Assembly (NCBI GenBank): GCA_030674155.1
Contig: CM060318.1
Coordinates: 78,091,387 to 78,103,886, forward strand
Length of the DNA stretch: 12,500 nucleotides
DNA from: Stramonita haemastoma
Lineage: Eukaryota > Mollusca > Gastropoda > Neogastropoda > Muricidae
Direction of reading: 5' to 3'
The notes beneath the pieces are model-generated. The model was not told the origin of the DNA, made no database searches, and saw only the letters and a list, made by a program, of their open reading frames with translations. This document shows positions 1 through 7,179 of the stretch, piece by piece (position 1 is the first letter of the stretch; each line of letters begins with the position of its first letter). A program made the translations under genes and the position numbers.

Positions 1-30
1 ATGTATGTATGTATGTATGTATGTATGTAT
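1..30. repeat. (ATGT)n microsatellite at window edge
   Basis: Seven and a half perfect copies of a 4-bp ATGT unit open the window, so the array probably continues upstream. A second array of the same unit lies at 8337-8388. Any start codons read here are products of the repeat. Confidence 0.95.
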
Positions 31-951
31 TTGTCCTACATATCTTTTAAAAAGGATTTGTATGCCCAGATCATATTCATCAGAGAACCCAGAAATTCAG
101 TTCCAAAAACAAAGGTATACTTACTCTTTGAAGAGTACATTTCTTTTTCCACGTTGAGCAGTAAGTACAAGCTTTGTGTATCCCCACAGTCAGAATGTCG
201 TACTGTATAATTTAGCATGAGGACATTGCAGACTGTAAAGTGAAGGGCTTCTGTTATTCATCAACATCCAGATCTCTTACCTGTTATGACTTCGTCAGCT
301 TTTTCCCCTACCAAATTCTTCTTTGAAGCTCCTCCAGCTAAGAAAGAATATGGATGCATTTATGATAGGACAAAAAGCAACACTTCGGCCCTGAAGTTGA
401 GCAGAAAGGTTTGGATTTTTTGGTGGAAGTGATAATATGGGGGAGGTGGGGGGGCAAGGGGAGGAAGGTGTAAATGCTTAGATTGCAGGAGGCACTCGCA
501 TGAGTTGAAGTCCACAGAAATGCAGGAGAGGAGGAAGATCAAAACTAGAAAAGAAAGTTCTGAAAGCATGAAAGAGAAAAAAGCTTCTATATATGGATGC
601 ATTTCGTCTATACATGCTAGGGGCCATTTCTGTCAGTAAACACACTCTGCAAGTTTGGGAAGGAAAAGCCAAACTGAAAAGGTCACCTCCTTTAAACTGG
701 AAAAAGCACCCTGCACATCCAGAGGAAAGAGGAAGATGGAGAGGAAGTGGGGGGGAGGGGGGGGGAATGAAGAAGATGGGCAGCTGGAGGGGCAAAAGTC
801 GCACTAAATGAAGGCACCAGTGACAGTTTGTACCGGTTCAAATCTTGTGTTCCACCCGGTGTGTTTCCTTTTCTGTTCCTCCGTATTCAAATTATAGACT
901 ATCCTTTCCAAATTATAATTTTTATATTCCTGTGTATTTCCGAGGTCGGAA
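31..951. other. Unique AT-rich sequence, no gene recognised
   Basis: About 900 bases of mixed sequence without a convincing coding frame. Open frames on both strands are short (60-108 codons), overlap one another and show no recognisable domain. It contains two short G-rich patches (about 439-462 and 747-768), which make proline- or glycine-rich shadow translations. A B-box-like sequence sits at 836-846 but has no convincing A box upstream. It could be intron or intergenic DNA. Confidence 0.6.
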
Positions 952-955
952 TTGT

Positions 956-986
<31 letters not shown>

Positions 987-987
987 G
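952..987. repeat. (GT)n followed by an 18-base G run
   Basis: Alternating GT (952-969) passes straight into a run of 18 G (970-987). This fits a GT microsatellite that acquired a homopolymer at its edge by slippage. The G run could form a quadruplex, and its exact length is likely to be unreliable in any assembly. Confidence 0.9.
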
Positions 988-1916
988 CGGTCGAAGTCGT
1001 AAAATCTCATTATTAATGAACATCGGAGCTCCTGCCGAGGAAGGAAAAAAAAACAAAAAAACACCCACACTTTTCTCCAGTTCCCCCACAATACAGTTTT
1101 CTCTAAAATAAACGAGCAAACTCTCAAAGGAATGTTTACGGGGAATTTTACAACCTAGGGATTCAAAGCTAAAATTTGATATACTTTAAAAGTTACTTCG
1201 TTGTTGGAAACCTATGTCGGGAATAAAGCACATTTTCTTCTCTGAGTGTGAAATATCGTCCTGTCCAAAAACAGGTTTTAAGTACAATTTACACACTTGT
1301 ATTGTAAGCAAAATGCGTTAATTGTAAACCGTGGCTCTTTTAGAATATGTTGTAAGTGTCATATGCACGATGTTACTAGATTTGTACACATGCAGTCATG
1401 TCCAGAAAATGAAGTATTTATTTTGTTTGTGTTGGATACTTTAATTTCTTTTTCAATGCCTTGTATTGAACAAAGACATTCGGCAGAAGTGCAGTTTGGA
1501 CAGTGAAGTTAAGGGCACTACATCTTCGGAGTGGTAGGGTTATTGAGAAAGTTATGGTCCGTCCTTCATTCCTCTCAAGCTGCTTTTTTCTGCCATGTTT
1601 TTTTTCCTATTTCTTCCTTCATTCCTCATTTGCCAGACCTTTATTTTTTGTTTCCTAACGTTGCTTTTGAAGCTTCTTGAAGACGCAATTTGGATGCCTT
1701 TTTATTGCATGATTGAAACAAAAATGAATAAACTCACTTTACTTGACCTTTGAAGAGGGGACTTTTAACTTTTTGTGTGTGTGAATTTTTACGCTTAGAT
1801 TTGAGGTGCTCACAGGAATTGCGAATCTGCACATGAAACAGACAGGAAAATTAGCACTGCCACCAATCTATCAGCGCCTGCAACAGCAAGAAAAAAGAAA
1901 GGAAAAACTGAAAGAA
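988..1916. other. Unique AT-rich sequence, possibly 3' UTR or intron
   Basis: Mixed, T-rich sequence with no recognised protein frame. The longest frame, 1297-1506 on the plus strand (69 codons), has ordinary composition but matches no family I know and has no coding context. The T-rich stretch 1580-1800 ends with an AATAAA motif and a GT/T-rich patch, so the end of a transcription unit is possible. Confidence 0.45.
1727..1790 (+). promoter_or_regulatory. Candidate polyadenylation signal with downstream GU/U-rich element
   Basis: AATAAA at 1727-1732 is followed about 40 bases later by a TTTTGTGTGTGTG-type stretch (1771-1790). That is the arrangement of a metazoan cleavage and polyadenylation site: hexamer, cleavage zone, then GU/U-rich element. 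The upstream 150 bases are T-rich, as 3' UTRs often are. In AT-rich DNA an AATAAA arises often by chance, and no upstream coding exon is seen, so this is only a candidate. Confidence 0.25.
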
Positions 1917-2215
1917 AGAAGAGAGAGAGGAGAGGAGGAGGAGAGGAGAGGAGGAGGAGGAGGAGGAGGAGGAAATCATCATCATCATCATCATCTTCTT
2001 CTCTTTCTTCTTCTCTTCTTCTTCTTCTTCTTCTTCTCTTCTTCTTCTTCTTCTTCTTCTTCTTCTTCTTCTTCTTCTTCTTCTCTCTTCTTCTTCTCTC
2101 CTCCTCCTCCTCCTCCTCCTCCTCCTCCTCCTCCTCCTCCTCTTCTTCTTCTCTTCTTCTTCTTCTTCTTCTTCTTCTTCTTCTTCTTCTCTTCATCATC
2201 ATCATCATCATCATC

Positions 2216-2248
<33 letters not shown>

Positions 2249-2275
2249 CACCACCATCATCGTCGTTGTCGTTGT
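1917..2275. repeat. Trinucleotide compound block (GGA, ATC, TTC, TCC, TTC, ATC)
   Basis: A GA/GGA-rich segment (1917-1973) is followed by ATC (about 1976-1994), TTC with occasional CTC breaks (1995-2098), TCC (2099-2142), TTC again (2143-2193) and ATC again (2194-2246), grading to GTC/ATC near 2275. Neighbouring blocks differ by single-base changes in the unit, as expected for point mutation followed by slippage. The 195-codon plus-strand frame through this block encodes runs of His, Leu, Phe, Ser and Pro and is not a gene. The GGA and TCC parts are complementary and could pair. Confidence 0.93.
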
Positions 2276-2880
2276 CGGCATTGTCATCATCATCACCATC
2301 GTCATCGTACTATCTTACTTTACGATTTTTAGTGTTGACATTGAAGCATTTAGCACCCACCGAAACACGTCCAAGCAAACGAAAATCGTTTGAACTAATC
2401 ATATAATTATGGAAATAGCCCGAATTATTTCCTGATCACGAGGTAACATACCACTCTAAACTGTTCGTCACTGCTTTGCATCAGATATTTCTCCACCTTT
2501 TTCATCCCACCAAACCTCTTCTGCTTTAAAAAAAAAAACAAACTTAAAAAAAACAAAAATTAATGAGCTATCACCAAGAGTCAACAACAGTTGATCACAA
2601 GCAAAATCACATCCATTTTCTTATTTCGCAGCTAATGCTTTGAATATTCATAGACTGCTTATATTATGTAGGAACTTGTTATCAGCTGCATTTCGGTTGT
2701 TTGGAAAGGTGGAATACGTTTTCGTTTATCCAGCCAGATGAAAGCTGTTCCTAAGTCATGGTCACAAGGGATCGGCTGAAGCTTTGACCCTTCTTTACTG
2801 TCCCCACGCGCTCTCTTGAACTTGGTCATGTTCGGTGCTGTGTCCACGCTTTGGTGTTTCGCACTTTTGATTGCCTTGAT
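2276..2880. other. Unique island, possible degenerate copy of the composite unit
   Basis: Mixed sequence with no gene recognised. Between about 2710 and 2795 there are short motifs in the same order as in the recurrent segment found at 3460, 4765 and 5955: a GTGGAA-type word, CCAGCCAG, a GGTCACAAG-like word, and GAAGCTTTGACCC compared with GAAGCTTTACCC. The match is weak and may be chance. The minus-strand frame reaching into this island is mostly a translation of the adjacent GT/CT array. Confidence 0.35.
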
Positions 2881-2918
2881 ATGTCTGTGTGTATGTGTGT
2901 ATGTGTGTGTGTGTGTGT

Positions 2919-2960
<42 letters not shown>

Positions 2961-3052
2961 TGTGTTGTGTGTCTGTGTCTGTGTCTGTGTCTGTGTCGTG
3001 CGTGCGTGTGTTTGTGTGTGTGTTTGTGTGTTTGTGAGTGTGTGCGTGTGTT

Positions 3053-3093
<41 letters not shown>

Positions 3094-3333
3094 TGTGTTT
3101 GTGTTTGTGTGTGTTGGTGTGTGTGTGTGTTTGTGTGTGTTTGTGTGTGTGTGTGTTTGTGTGGTTATGTGTTGTAGTGTGTGGTTGCGTGTGAGAGTGA
3201 TGTGTGTGAGTGTGTGTGTTTGTGTCTGTCTGTCTGTCTCTGCTTGTCTCTGTCTCTCTCTCTCTGTCTCTCTTTCTCTTCTGTCTTTCTTTCTCTTCTG
3301 TCTCTGTCTCTCTCTGTGTCTCCCTCCCTCCCT

Positions 3334-3366
<33 letters not shown>

Positions 3367-3395
3367 CCTCTCTCCTCCTCTTCTCTCGTTTGTTC
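2881..3395. repeat. Compound GT / CTGT / CT microsatellite
   Basis: Interrupted GT repeats (2881-3225) grade into CTGT units (about 3222-3250), then CT and CTGT mixtures, a TCCC run (3321-3340) and perfect CT (3347-3366). Every long frame through it encodes Cys-Val, Thr-His, Leu-Ser or Arg-Glu strings, so none is accepted as a gene. The gradation GT to CTGT to CT fits stepwise mutation and slippage. The purine strand of the CT part has triplex potential. Confidence 0.93.
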
Positions 3396-3459
3396 CTATG
3401 TATGCGTGTATGTGCATTTGCGTGCTCGGAAGAGCTTTTGTACGCACCCTCGCTTCTTG

Positions 3460-3610
3460 TCAAAACTCCTCATCCTAGATGTTCGTGACAATGAAAGTAA
3501 TGACGGAATATAAACCTCCCCAACCAACCCCACTCCAAATATGAAACAACAAAGCATAATTTTGACTGCGTGATAAACTCTGGCAGTGAATTTTGTAATA
3601 GCCTCTTACG
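3460..3610 (+). repeat. Composite-unit segment A, copy 1
   Basis: First of three direct, diverged copies of one segment. Landmarks shared with the later copies are CATCCTA (about 3471), GTGAC(C/A)AT (3485), a GG..A(T/C)(G/A)TAAACC stretch (about 3506-3516), CC(A)CAC/CACTCCAAAT (about 3530-3540) and a C(C/G)AGTGAA word before a T-rich patch (3583-3596). It lies just after the GT/CT array, as copy 2 follows a CTGT/TA/CT/C array and copy 3 follows a purine array. Function unknown; it resembles a dispersed or tandem repeat rather than an exon. Confidence 0.5.
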
Positions 3611-3632
3611 AAATGATTAGAAATGTCTAGAG

Positions 3633-3725
3633 AAAAGAGAGAAGAAGAAGAGAGAGAGAGAGAAGAGAAGAAGAGAGAGAAGAGAGAGAGAGAAGAGAGA
3701 AGAGAGAAGAGAGAGAGAGAGAAAA
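3633..3725. repeat. Polypurine GA/GAA microsatellite
   Basis: About 90 bases of nearly pure purine on the plus strand, mixing GA and GAA units. The plus-strand frame reads as Arg/Glu-rich and is not a gene. Mirror-symmetric purine runs like this can form intramolecular triplexes. Confidence 0.92.
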
Positions 3726-3756
3726 GAACAAGAAAAGCACACGCAGTCATATATAA

Positions 3757-3990
3757 AAATGACAACAAAGGAGACACAGAAAGATTTGTTCAAAGCATAA
3801 AAGAAGGGAAGAAACGTAGGTTGGGATTAAATGCCAGAAAGAAAAGAGCAAGACATTCTAACAATAATAACAGAAAAACGAACTGTTTTGACTTCCCCTC
3901 TATCCCCCCGCAACAAACAGACAAACAAGCACACAAAGAAAACTAACCGAAAAAAAACAACTCTAGAGTAAACTAGAATCAAAAATGAAA
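3757..3990 (+). repeat. Composite-unit segments B and C, copy 1
   Basis: A-rich sequence that follows segment A and recurs after copies 2 and 3. Segment B shares AATGACAAC..AA(A)GAGAC.CAGAAA with 6218-6249. Segment C shares GTT(T)CAA(A)GCAT.AAA with 6351-6364. It also shares AAATG..CCAGAAAGAA.A...AAGA, then a CCC(C)CGCAA(A)CAAAC stretch, with 5327-5415. The conserved order, rather than isolated words, is the reason for calling homology. Confidence 0.5.
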
Positions 3991-3994
3991 ACCC

Positions 3995-4014
3995 CACAGA
4001 CAGACAGACAGACA

Positions 4015-4095
<81 letters not shown>

Positions 4096-4097
4096 GA
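3995..4097. repeat. (CAGA)n microsatellite
   Basis: About 24 copies of the 4-bp CAGA unit with one or two interruptions near 4013-4025. The complementary unit CTGT occurs at 4437-4510, and further CAGA arrays lie at 5624-5667 and 5789-5850. Confidence 0.95.
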
Positions 4098-4098
4098 A

Positions 4099-4156
4099 GA
4101 GAAGAGAAGAACAAGAACAAGAACAAGAACTAGAGCAAGAGCAAGAACAAGAATGT
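4099..4156. repeat. Short GAACAA-type hexamer array
   Basis: Roughly seven imperfect copies of a 6-bp unit, GAACAA with GAGCAA and GAACTA variants, following a few GAGAA units. It probably arose from the adjacent purine repeat by slippage. Confidence 0.7.
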
Positions 4157-4237
4157 GAACCTAATTAACGAAACCCTGATTACAGCCGACCCACGAACAA
4201 ATAAAAAGCAAAACGAAAGAGTAAACTAAAAGAAAGA

Positions 4238-4300
4238 AAAAGAGTAGAAGGAGAAGGAGGAGAAGGAGGAGAAGGAGGAGGAAGAGAAGGAGGAGGAGGC
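4238..4300. repeat. GAAGGA/GGA purine repeat
   Basis: About 60 bases of GAAGGAGGA-type purine repeat. The complementary strand gives the leucine- and serine-rich shadow frames seen here. Confidence 0.9.
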
Positions 4301-4412
4301 GCACTGTTGAAAAGAATAAACAAGGTAAAAGGACTAGATGAAGGAGGAAAAAAACAAAGTGATGCAACAACCACTAAACAAAGCAAACAAAACCAAAAAA
4401 CAAACAAATAGA
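4301..4412 (+). repeat. Composite-unit segment D, copy 1
   Basis: A-rich sequence homologous to 6946-7030. Both open with CACTG(T/C)TGAA. Both continue with GGAGGAAAAA.ACAAAG compared with GGAAGGAAAAACAAAG, then a (CT/AC)CAACC...AAACAA(A)GC(C)AAACAAAA.CCAAAA stretch. In both places it follows a purine array and precedes a pyrimidine array. No coding frame is convincing. Confidence 0.5.
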
Positions 4413-4432
4413 TTCAGATGAACACTGAACCT

Positions 4433-4521
4433 CCTCCTCTGTCTGTATGTCCCTGTCTGTCTCTGTCTCTACATGTCTGTCTGTCTCTGTCTGTTCTGTC
4501 TGTCTGTATATATATAATATA

Positions 4522-4580
<59 letters not shown>

Positions 4581-4668
4581 TTTGTCTCTTTCCTCTCTCT
4601 CTTTCTCTGCCCCCTCTTCTCTCCTCCCCCCCCCCCCCCCCCCCCCCTCTCTCCTCTCTCTCTCTCGA
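4433..4668. repeat. Compound CTGT / TA / CT / C22 / CT microsatellite
   Basis: CTGT units (4437-4510) pass into TA repeats (about 4507-4578), then CT-rich sequence (4583-4625), a run of 22 C (4626-4647) and further CT (4648-4668). The long TA run can extrude as a cruciform, and the C run (G on the other strand) can form a quadruplex or i-motif. Frames through it encode Ile-Tyr or Pro/Leu-Ser strings and are not genes. Confidence 0.95.
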
Positions 4669-4935
4669 CCATGCAGTTTCTCTCTTTTGTACACGTTTGA
4701 ATGTGTGCTTACATGCATGCATGCATGTACATGTATGAAGCTGCACACGCGCTCCTATACACACTTCTTCGTCTCGTACTGGACCTGTCTTCCTGCTATT
4801 TGTGACCATAAAATCAGTGGAAAGTAAAGACATCCAGTCACCAAAACACCAAAATACTGGGAAGCGACAAGCATAGTTCTCATTACCGGGTGCCTTTTAT
4901 GGTGAAGTTTCACCCCATGACAAAAGGAGACATAA
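4669..4935 (+). repeat. Composite-unit segment A, copy 2
   Basis: Best-preserved partner of copy 3. Both have a 5' part rich in GCATGCATG/ACGTACG-type alternation. This leads to CGT(C)T(C/T)(G/A)(T/G)ACTGGA(C/T)CT at about 4770, then TGTGACCATAAAATCAGTGG (4801-4820), identical over its full 20 bases. Also shared are CATCCAG / CTTCCAG (about 4831), GACAAGCATA (4866-4875), CTCATT/CTCTTG and GGTGAAGTTTCACCCC compared with AGTGAAGCTTTACCC (about 4901-4916). The minus strand of both copies can be read as a short Pro-Leu-Ile-Leu-Trp-Ser-Gln peptide, a consequence of the shared DNA rather than evidence of a gene. Confidence 0.6.
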
Positions 4936-5310
4936 TTAAAGTAGATAAAAAGTAGAGTAATGAGGAAAATAATAACACTGAAAAGAAAGAAATACCAAGA
5001 AAATAAAACAAAAATCGTGACCACCACCACCACCACCTCTTCCAAGAAAGACCCAGAAATCAGACATTGAATTTTTAAAAAAGTGAAAAAGAAAAAGACT
5101 GTAATAAAAAAAAAATGAAAGGAGAAAAAAAAAGCACATTGTCATTATGTGGTCGTCTTTTTCAGTAAAGTTTTTACGTCATAACGACAGTAGACATATA
5201 AAAGCTTACAGACAAGACAACATAAAAACAAGACAAGAAAGTAAAAGTGATAATGCAAAATTAATAACAATATATAAGCAGAAAGCAAGGCGCAAAACAA
5301 AAAAAAGGAG
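4936..5310 (+). repeat. Composite-unit segment B, copy 2, with extra partial A copy
   Basis: A-rich DNA. GTAGATAAAAAGTAGAG (4940-4956) matches GTAGATAAAAACTAGAG in unit 3 (6253-6269). A short (ACC)n run lies at 5020-5036. Around 5150-5200 the words TTCAGTAAAGTTTTTACGTC and GACAGTAGACA resemble the 3' end of segment A (AGTGAAGCTTTACCC...GACAG), suggesting a second partial copy inside this unit. No gene is supported; the minus-strand frames are Phe/Leu/Val-rich readings of A-rich DNA. Confidence 0.4.
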
Positions 5311-5499
5311 CGAAATCAAACGAGTAAATGATTGCCAGAAAGAACAAGATGTGAGGACATATTGAAGGAAAAACACAAGGATATGTTTGTTTCCCTGCCC
5401 CCGCAAACAAACCAGCAAGCAAATAAACAAAAGCAGCCAAAACAATAATGAACAAATAACTGCAACATATAAAATGGCAATGTAAAAGATCAGAGATAT
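5311..5499 (+). repeat. Composite-unit segment C, copy 2
   Basis: Matches unit 1 at 3826-3935: AAATGATTGCCAGAAAGAAC against AAATGCCAGAAAGAAAAGAG, a GTTT-rich patch, then CCC(C)CGCAAACAAAC and AGCAAGCAAA/AACAAGCAC. Spacing from unit 1 is about 1.5 kb, a little longer than that of segment A, so the units differ by internal indels. It reads as A-rich non-coding DNA. Confidence 0.5.
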
Positions 5500-5532
5500 A
5501 AAAAAAAAAGGGGGGGGGGGGGGGGGGGGGGG
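5500..5532. repeat. A10-G23 homopolymer junction
   Basis: Ten A (5500-5509) run directly into 23 G (5510-5532). It is one of the longest G homopolymers in the window. It can form a quadruplex, and its length may be miscalled. Confidence 0.93.
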
Positions 5533-5622
5533 CAGGCATACAGACAGACATACAGGCAGAGAGACAAACAGAGCAAGAGAGACAATATCGCGAGAAGAAA
5601 AACAAAGAAAAGAAAGAAAGAA

Positions 5623-5669
<47 letters not shown>

Positions 5670-5713
5670 TAGAAAGAAAGAAATAAAGAAGAAGAAGAAG
5701 AAGAAGAAGAAGA

Positions 5714-5786
<73 letters not shown>

Positions 5787-5787
5787 G

Positions 5788-5822
<35 letters not shown>

Positions 5823-5870
5823 AACAGACAGACAGACAGACAGACAGACAGAGAAAGAAAGAAAGAAAGA
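5533..5870. repeat. Compound purine array: CAGA, GAAA, GAA, GA, CAGA, GAAA
   Basis: Ordered blocks: GAAA (about 5606-5623), CAGA (5624-5667), GAAA (5670-5690), GAA (5690-5715), GA (5716-5785), CAGA (5789-5850) and GAAA (5853-5870). The minus strand gives several overlapping Leu-Ser, Val-Cys-Leu-Ser and Phe-rich frames up to 242 codons. All are repeat translations, none a credible protein. Confidence 0.95.
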
Positions 5871-5945
5871 ACGCGTGCATGCGTACGTACGTGCGTGTAT
5901 GTGTGTATACGCGCGCGTGTGCGCATGCAAGCACGTACGCACGCT
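5871..5945. repeat. Strictly alternating purine-pyrimidine tract (Z-DNA potential)
   Basis: From 5871 to 5929 every base alternates purine and pyrimidine, with mixed GC, GT, AC, AT and TA steps rather than one repeated dinucleotide. After one phase break the alternation resumes to about 5944. Such runs are the classic substrate for the Z-DNA transition under negative supercoiling. Composite segment A copy 2 has a similar GCATGCATG-rich lead-in near 4710-4735. Confidence 0.85.
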
Positions 5946-6120
5946 CTCATACGCGTTCCTGCGTCTTAGACTGGATCTATCATCCTAAAGTTTTGTGACC
6001 ATAAAATCAGTGGAACGTAAACCCTTCCAGCCAGCCACACACTAAATGAGAGGTGACAAGCATACAGCCGCTCTCTTGTGGCGGCCTCTTCCAGTGAAGC
6101 TTTACCCATTAAGACAGAAA
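5946..6120 (+). repeat. Composite-unit segment A, copy 3
   Basis: Third copy. It holds TGTGACCATAAAATCAGTGG at 5994-6013, identical to copy 2, preceded by CATCCTAAAG as in copy 1 (CATCCTAGATG). Downstream are GTAAACCCTTCCAGCCAGCC (about 6017-6036), ACACACTAAAT, GACAAGCATACAG and CAGTGAAGCTTTACCC. Copy 3 thus shares different landmarks with copies 1 and 2, as expected if all descend from one ancestral unit. Confidence 0.6.
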
Positions 6121-6480
6121 ACCAGGTAAAGTAATAAACCCCCCAAACCCCATAACAGCAACAGCAACAACAACAACAACAACAACAACAAAACCAAGAG
6201 AGCAGTCTCTTAAAGAAAATGACAACATCAACAAAAAAGAGACAGAAAATAGGTAGATAAAAACTAGAGAGAAGAGTGATAAAGACAGAGACAACTTCAA
6301 CCAAAAAAAAAAAAAAAAAAGATCAAAACAAAACAAACAACCAGCAACATGTTTCAAGCATTAAACGAGACGGAATAAAATACAGGAAGAATCAATACAA
6401 AACAAAAAAGAAAAGAGCAACTTCTGAAAACACAGGGAATAGAAATACACAATGATGTGCACCCACCCATAAACAAACAC
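6121..6480 (+). repeat. Composite-unit segments B and C, copy 3
   Basis: Contains a (CAA)n run (6156-6190). It then has AAAATGACAAC...GAGACAGAAAA (6217-6250), matching unit 1, and GTAGATAAAAACTAGAG (6253-6269), matching unit 2. An 18-base A run follows (about 6303-6320), then GTTTCAAGCATTAAACGAGACGG (6351-6373), which matches unit 1 at 3788-3808. Non-coding; the minus-strand frames are Phe/Cys/Leu-rich readings of A-rich DNA. Confidence 0.45.
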
Positions 6481-6702
6481 CCACACATCCAAAACAAAAA
6501 AAAGGAAAAAATGTAAACAAAGAAGCAACTAAACAAACGAACGAAGAAAAACAACAAAACCAATAATCTAAACAAACCAAGCCGAAAATCAACATGACCG
6601 AAAAATAAAATAGCGAGAGAAGAGGACAAACACAATTAAAGAAAACAGCAACAAACAGAGAAACAAACAAAAGAGAAACAAGCAAACCCCAACACAAATG
6701 AA
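6481..6702. other. A-rich, C-poor spacer, no gene recognised
   Basis: About 220 bases rich in AAACAAAC-type words. It is open on the minus strand as a Phe/Leu/Cys-rich frame because A-rich DNA gives few stops in that reading. No domain, motif or regulatory signal is recognisable. It may be the remainder of composite unit 3. Confidence 0.5.
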
Positions 6703-6935
6703 GAAAAAGACAGGATAGAAGAAAAAGACAGGATAGAAGAAAAAGACAGGCTAGAAGAAAAAGACAGGATAGAGGAAAAAGACAGGATAGAGGAAAAAGA
6801 CAGGATAGAGGAAAAAGACAGGATAGAGGAAAAAGACAGGATAGAGGAAAAAGACAGGATAGACGAAAAAGACAGGATAGAAAAAAAGACAGGATAGAGG
6901 AAAAAGACAGGATAGACGAAAAAGACAGGATAGAA
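6703..6935. repeat. 18-bp minisatellite, 13 units
   Basis: Thirteen head-to-tail copies of GAAAAAGACAGGATAGAG or close variants (6703-6935), with AAAAAGAT continuing into segment D. Variation is confined to the last base (A, G or C), one internal A-to-C change in unit 3 (6751), and a single-base deletion in unit 11 (6883-6899, 17 bp). On the minus strand it encodes a six-residue Leu-Ser-Cys-Leu-Phe-Pro-like repeat, but the deletion shifts the frame and no coding context exists. Confidence 0.95.
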
Positions 6936-7060
6936 GAAAAAGATTCACTGCTGAACAAAAGGAAGGAAAAACAAAGGGACACTACAACCTCCAAACAAGC
7001 CAAACAAAAAACCAAAACTTAATCCAAATGAAAGAAAAACAACAACAACAACAACCAACA
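6936..7060 (+). repeat. Composite-unit segment D, copy 2, with short (CAA)n
   Basis: Starts at CACTGCTGAA (6946), homologous to 4301-4412. It ends in a CAACAACAACAA run (about 7039-7055) before the CT array. Its position after a purine minisatellite and before a pyrimidine array repeats the layout of unit 1. Confidence 0.5.
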
Positions 7061-7081
7061 AAGATTCTGTCGAAGATTGAG

Positions 7082-7082
<1 letters not shown>

Positions 7083-7128
<46 letters not shown>

Positions 7129-7135
7129 TCTCTCT

Positions 7136-7177
<42 letters not shown>
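7083..7177. repeat. (CT)n microsatellite
   Basis: Nearly perfect CT repeats with a few ATC, TTC and CC interruptions. First of three CT arrays in 7083-7745; each of the later two follows a SINE tail and a pentamer run. Confidence 0.95.

Positions 7178-7179
<2 letters not shown>

Noticed and set aside
800..860. Another tRNA-derived SINE head around a B-box-like GGTTCAAATCT (836-846)
   Set aside because: No convincing A box lies 30-60 bases upstream and no known SINE core or tail follows.
1806..2393. Plus-strand 195-codon frame with His, Ser, Phe and Pro runs
   Set aside because: Produced by ATC, TTC and TCC repeats. The first 35 residues before the repeat show no recognisable motif.
2795..3478. 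Long open frames on both strands (up to 262 codons) across the GT/CT array
   Set aside because: They encode Thr-His, Cys-Val, Leu-Ser and Arg-Glu strings generated by dinucleotide repeats open in several frames at once. No domain or coding context.
3995..5850. A CRISPR array, because of regularly repeated short units
   Set aside because: Repeats are contiguous 4-bp microsatellites without unique spacers, and the window is eukaryotic in character.
5206..5950. Three overlapping minus-strand frames of 150-242 codons
   Set aside because: They are translations of CAGA, GAA and GA repeats in all three frames; the short non-repeat ends are composite-unit DNA.
4765..6010. A conserved peptide (Pro-Leu-Ile-Leu-Trp-Ser-Gln) on the minus strand of segment A copies 2 and 3
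   Set aside because: It follows from the shared 20-base DNA word. The surrounding residues and frames are not conserved and copy 1 does not keep it.
6392..7015. Minus-strand 207-codon frame with a Leu-Ser-Cys-Leu-Phe-Pro hexapeptide repeat, possibly a repetitive secreted or membrane protein
   Set aside because: The repeat is the 18-bp minisatellite, the flanks are Phe/Cys/Leu readings of A-rich DNA, and a one-base deletion in unit 11 moves the repeat between frames.
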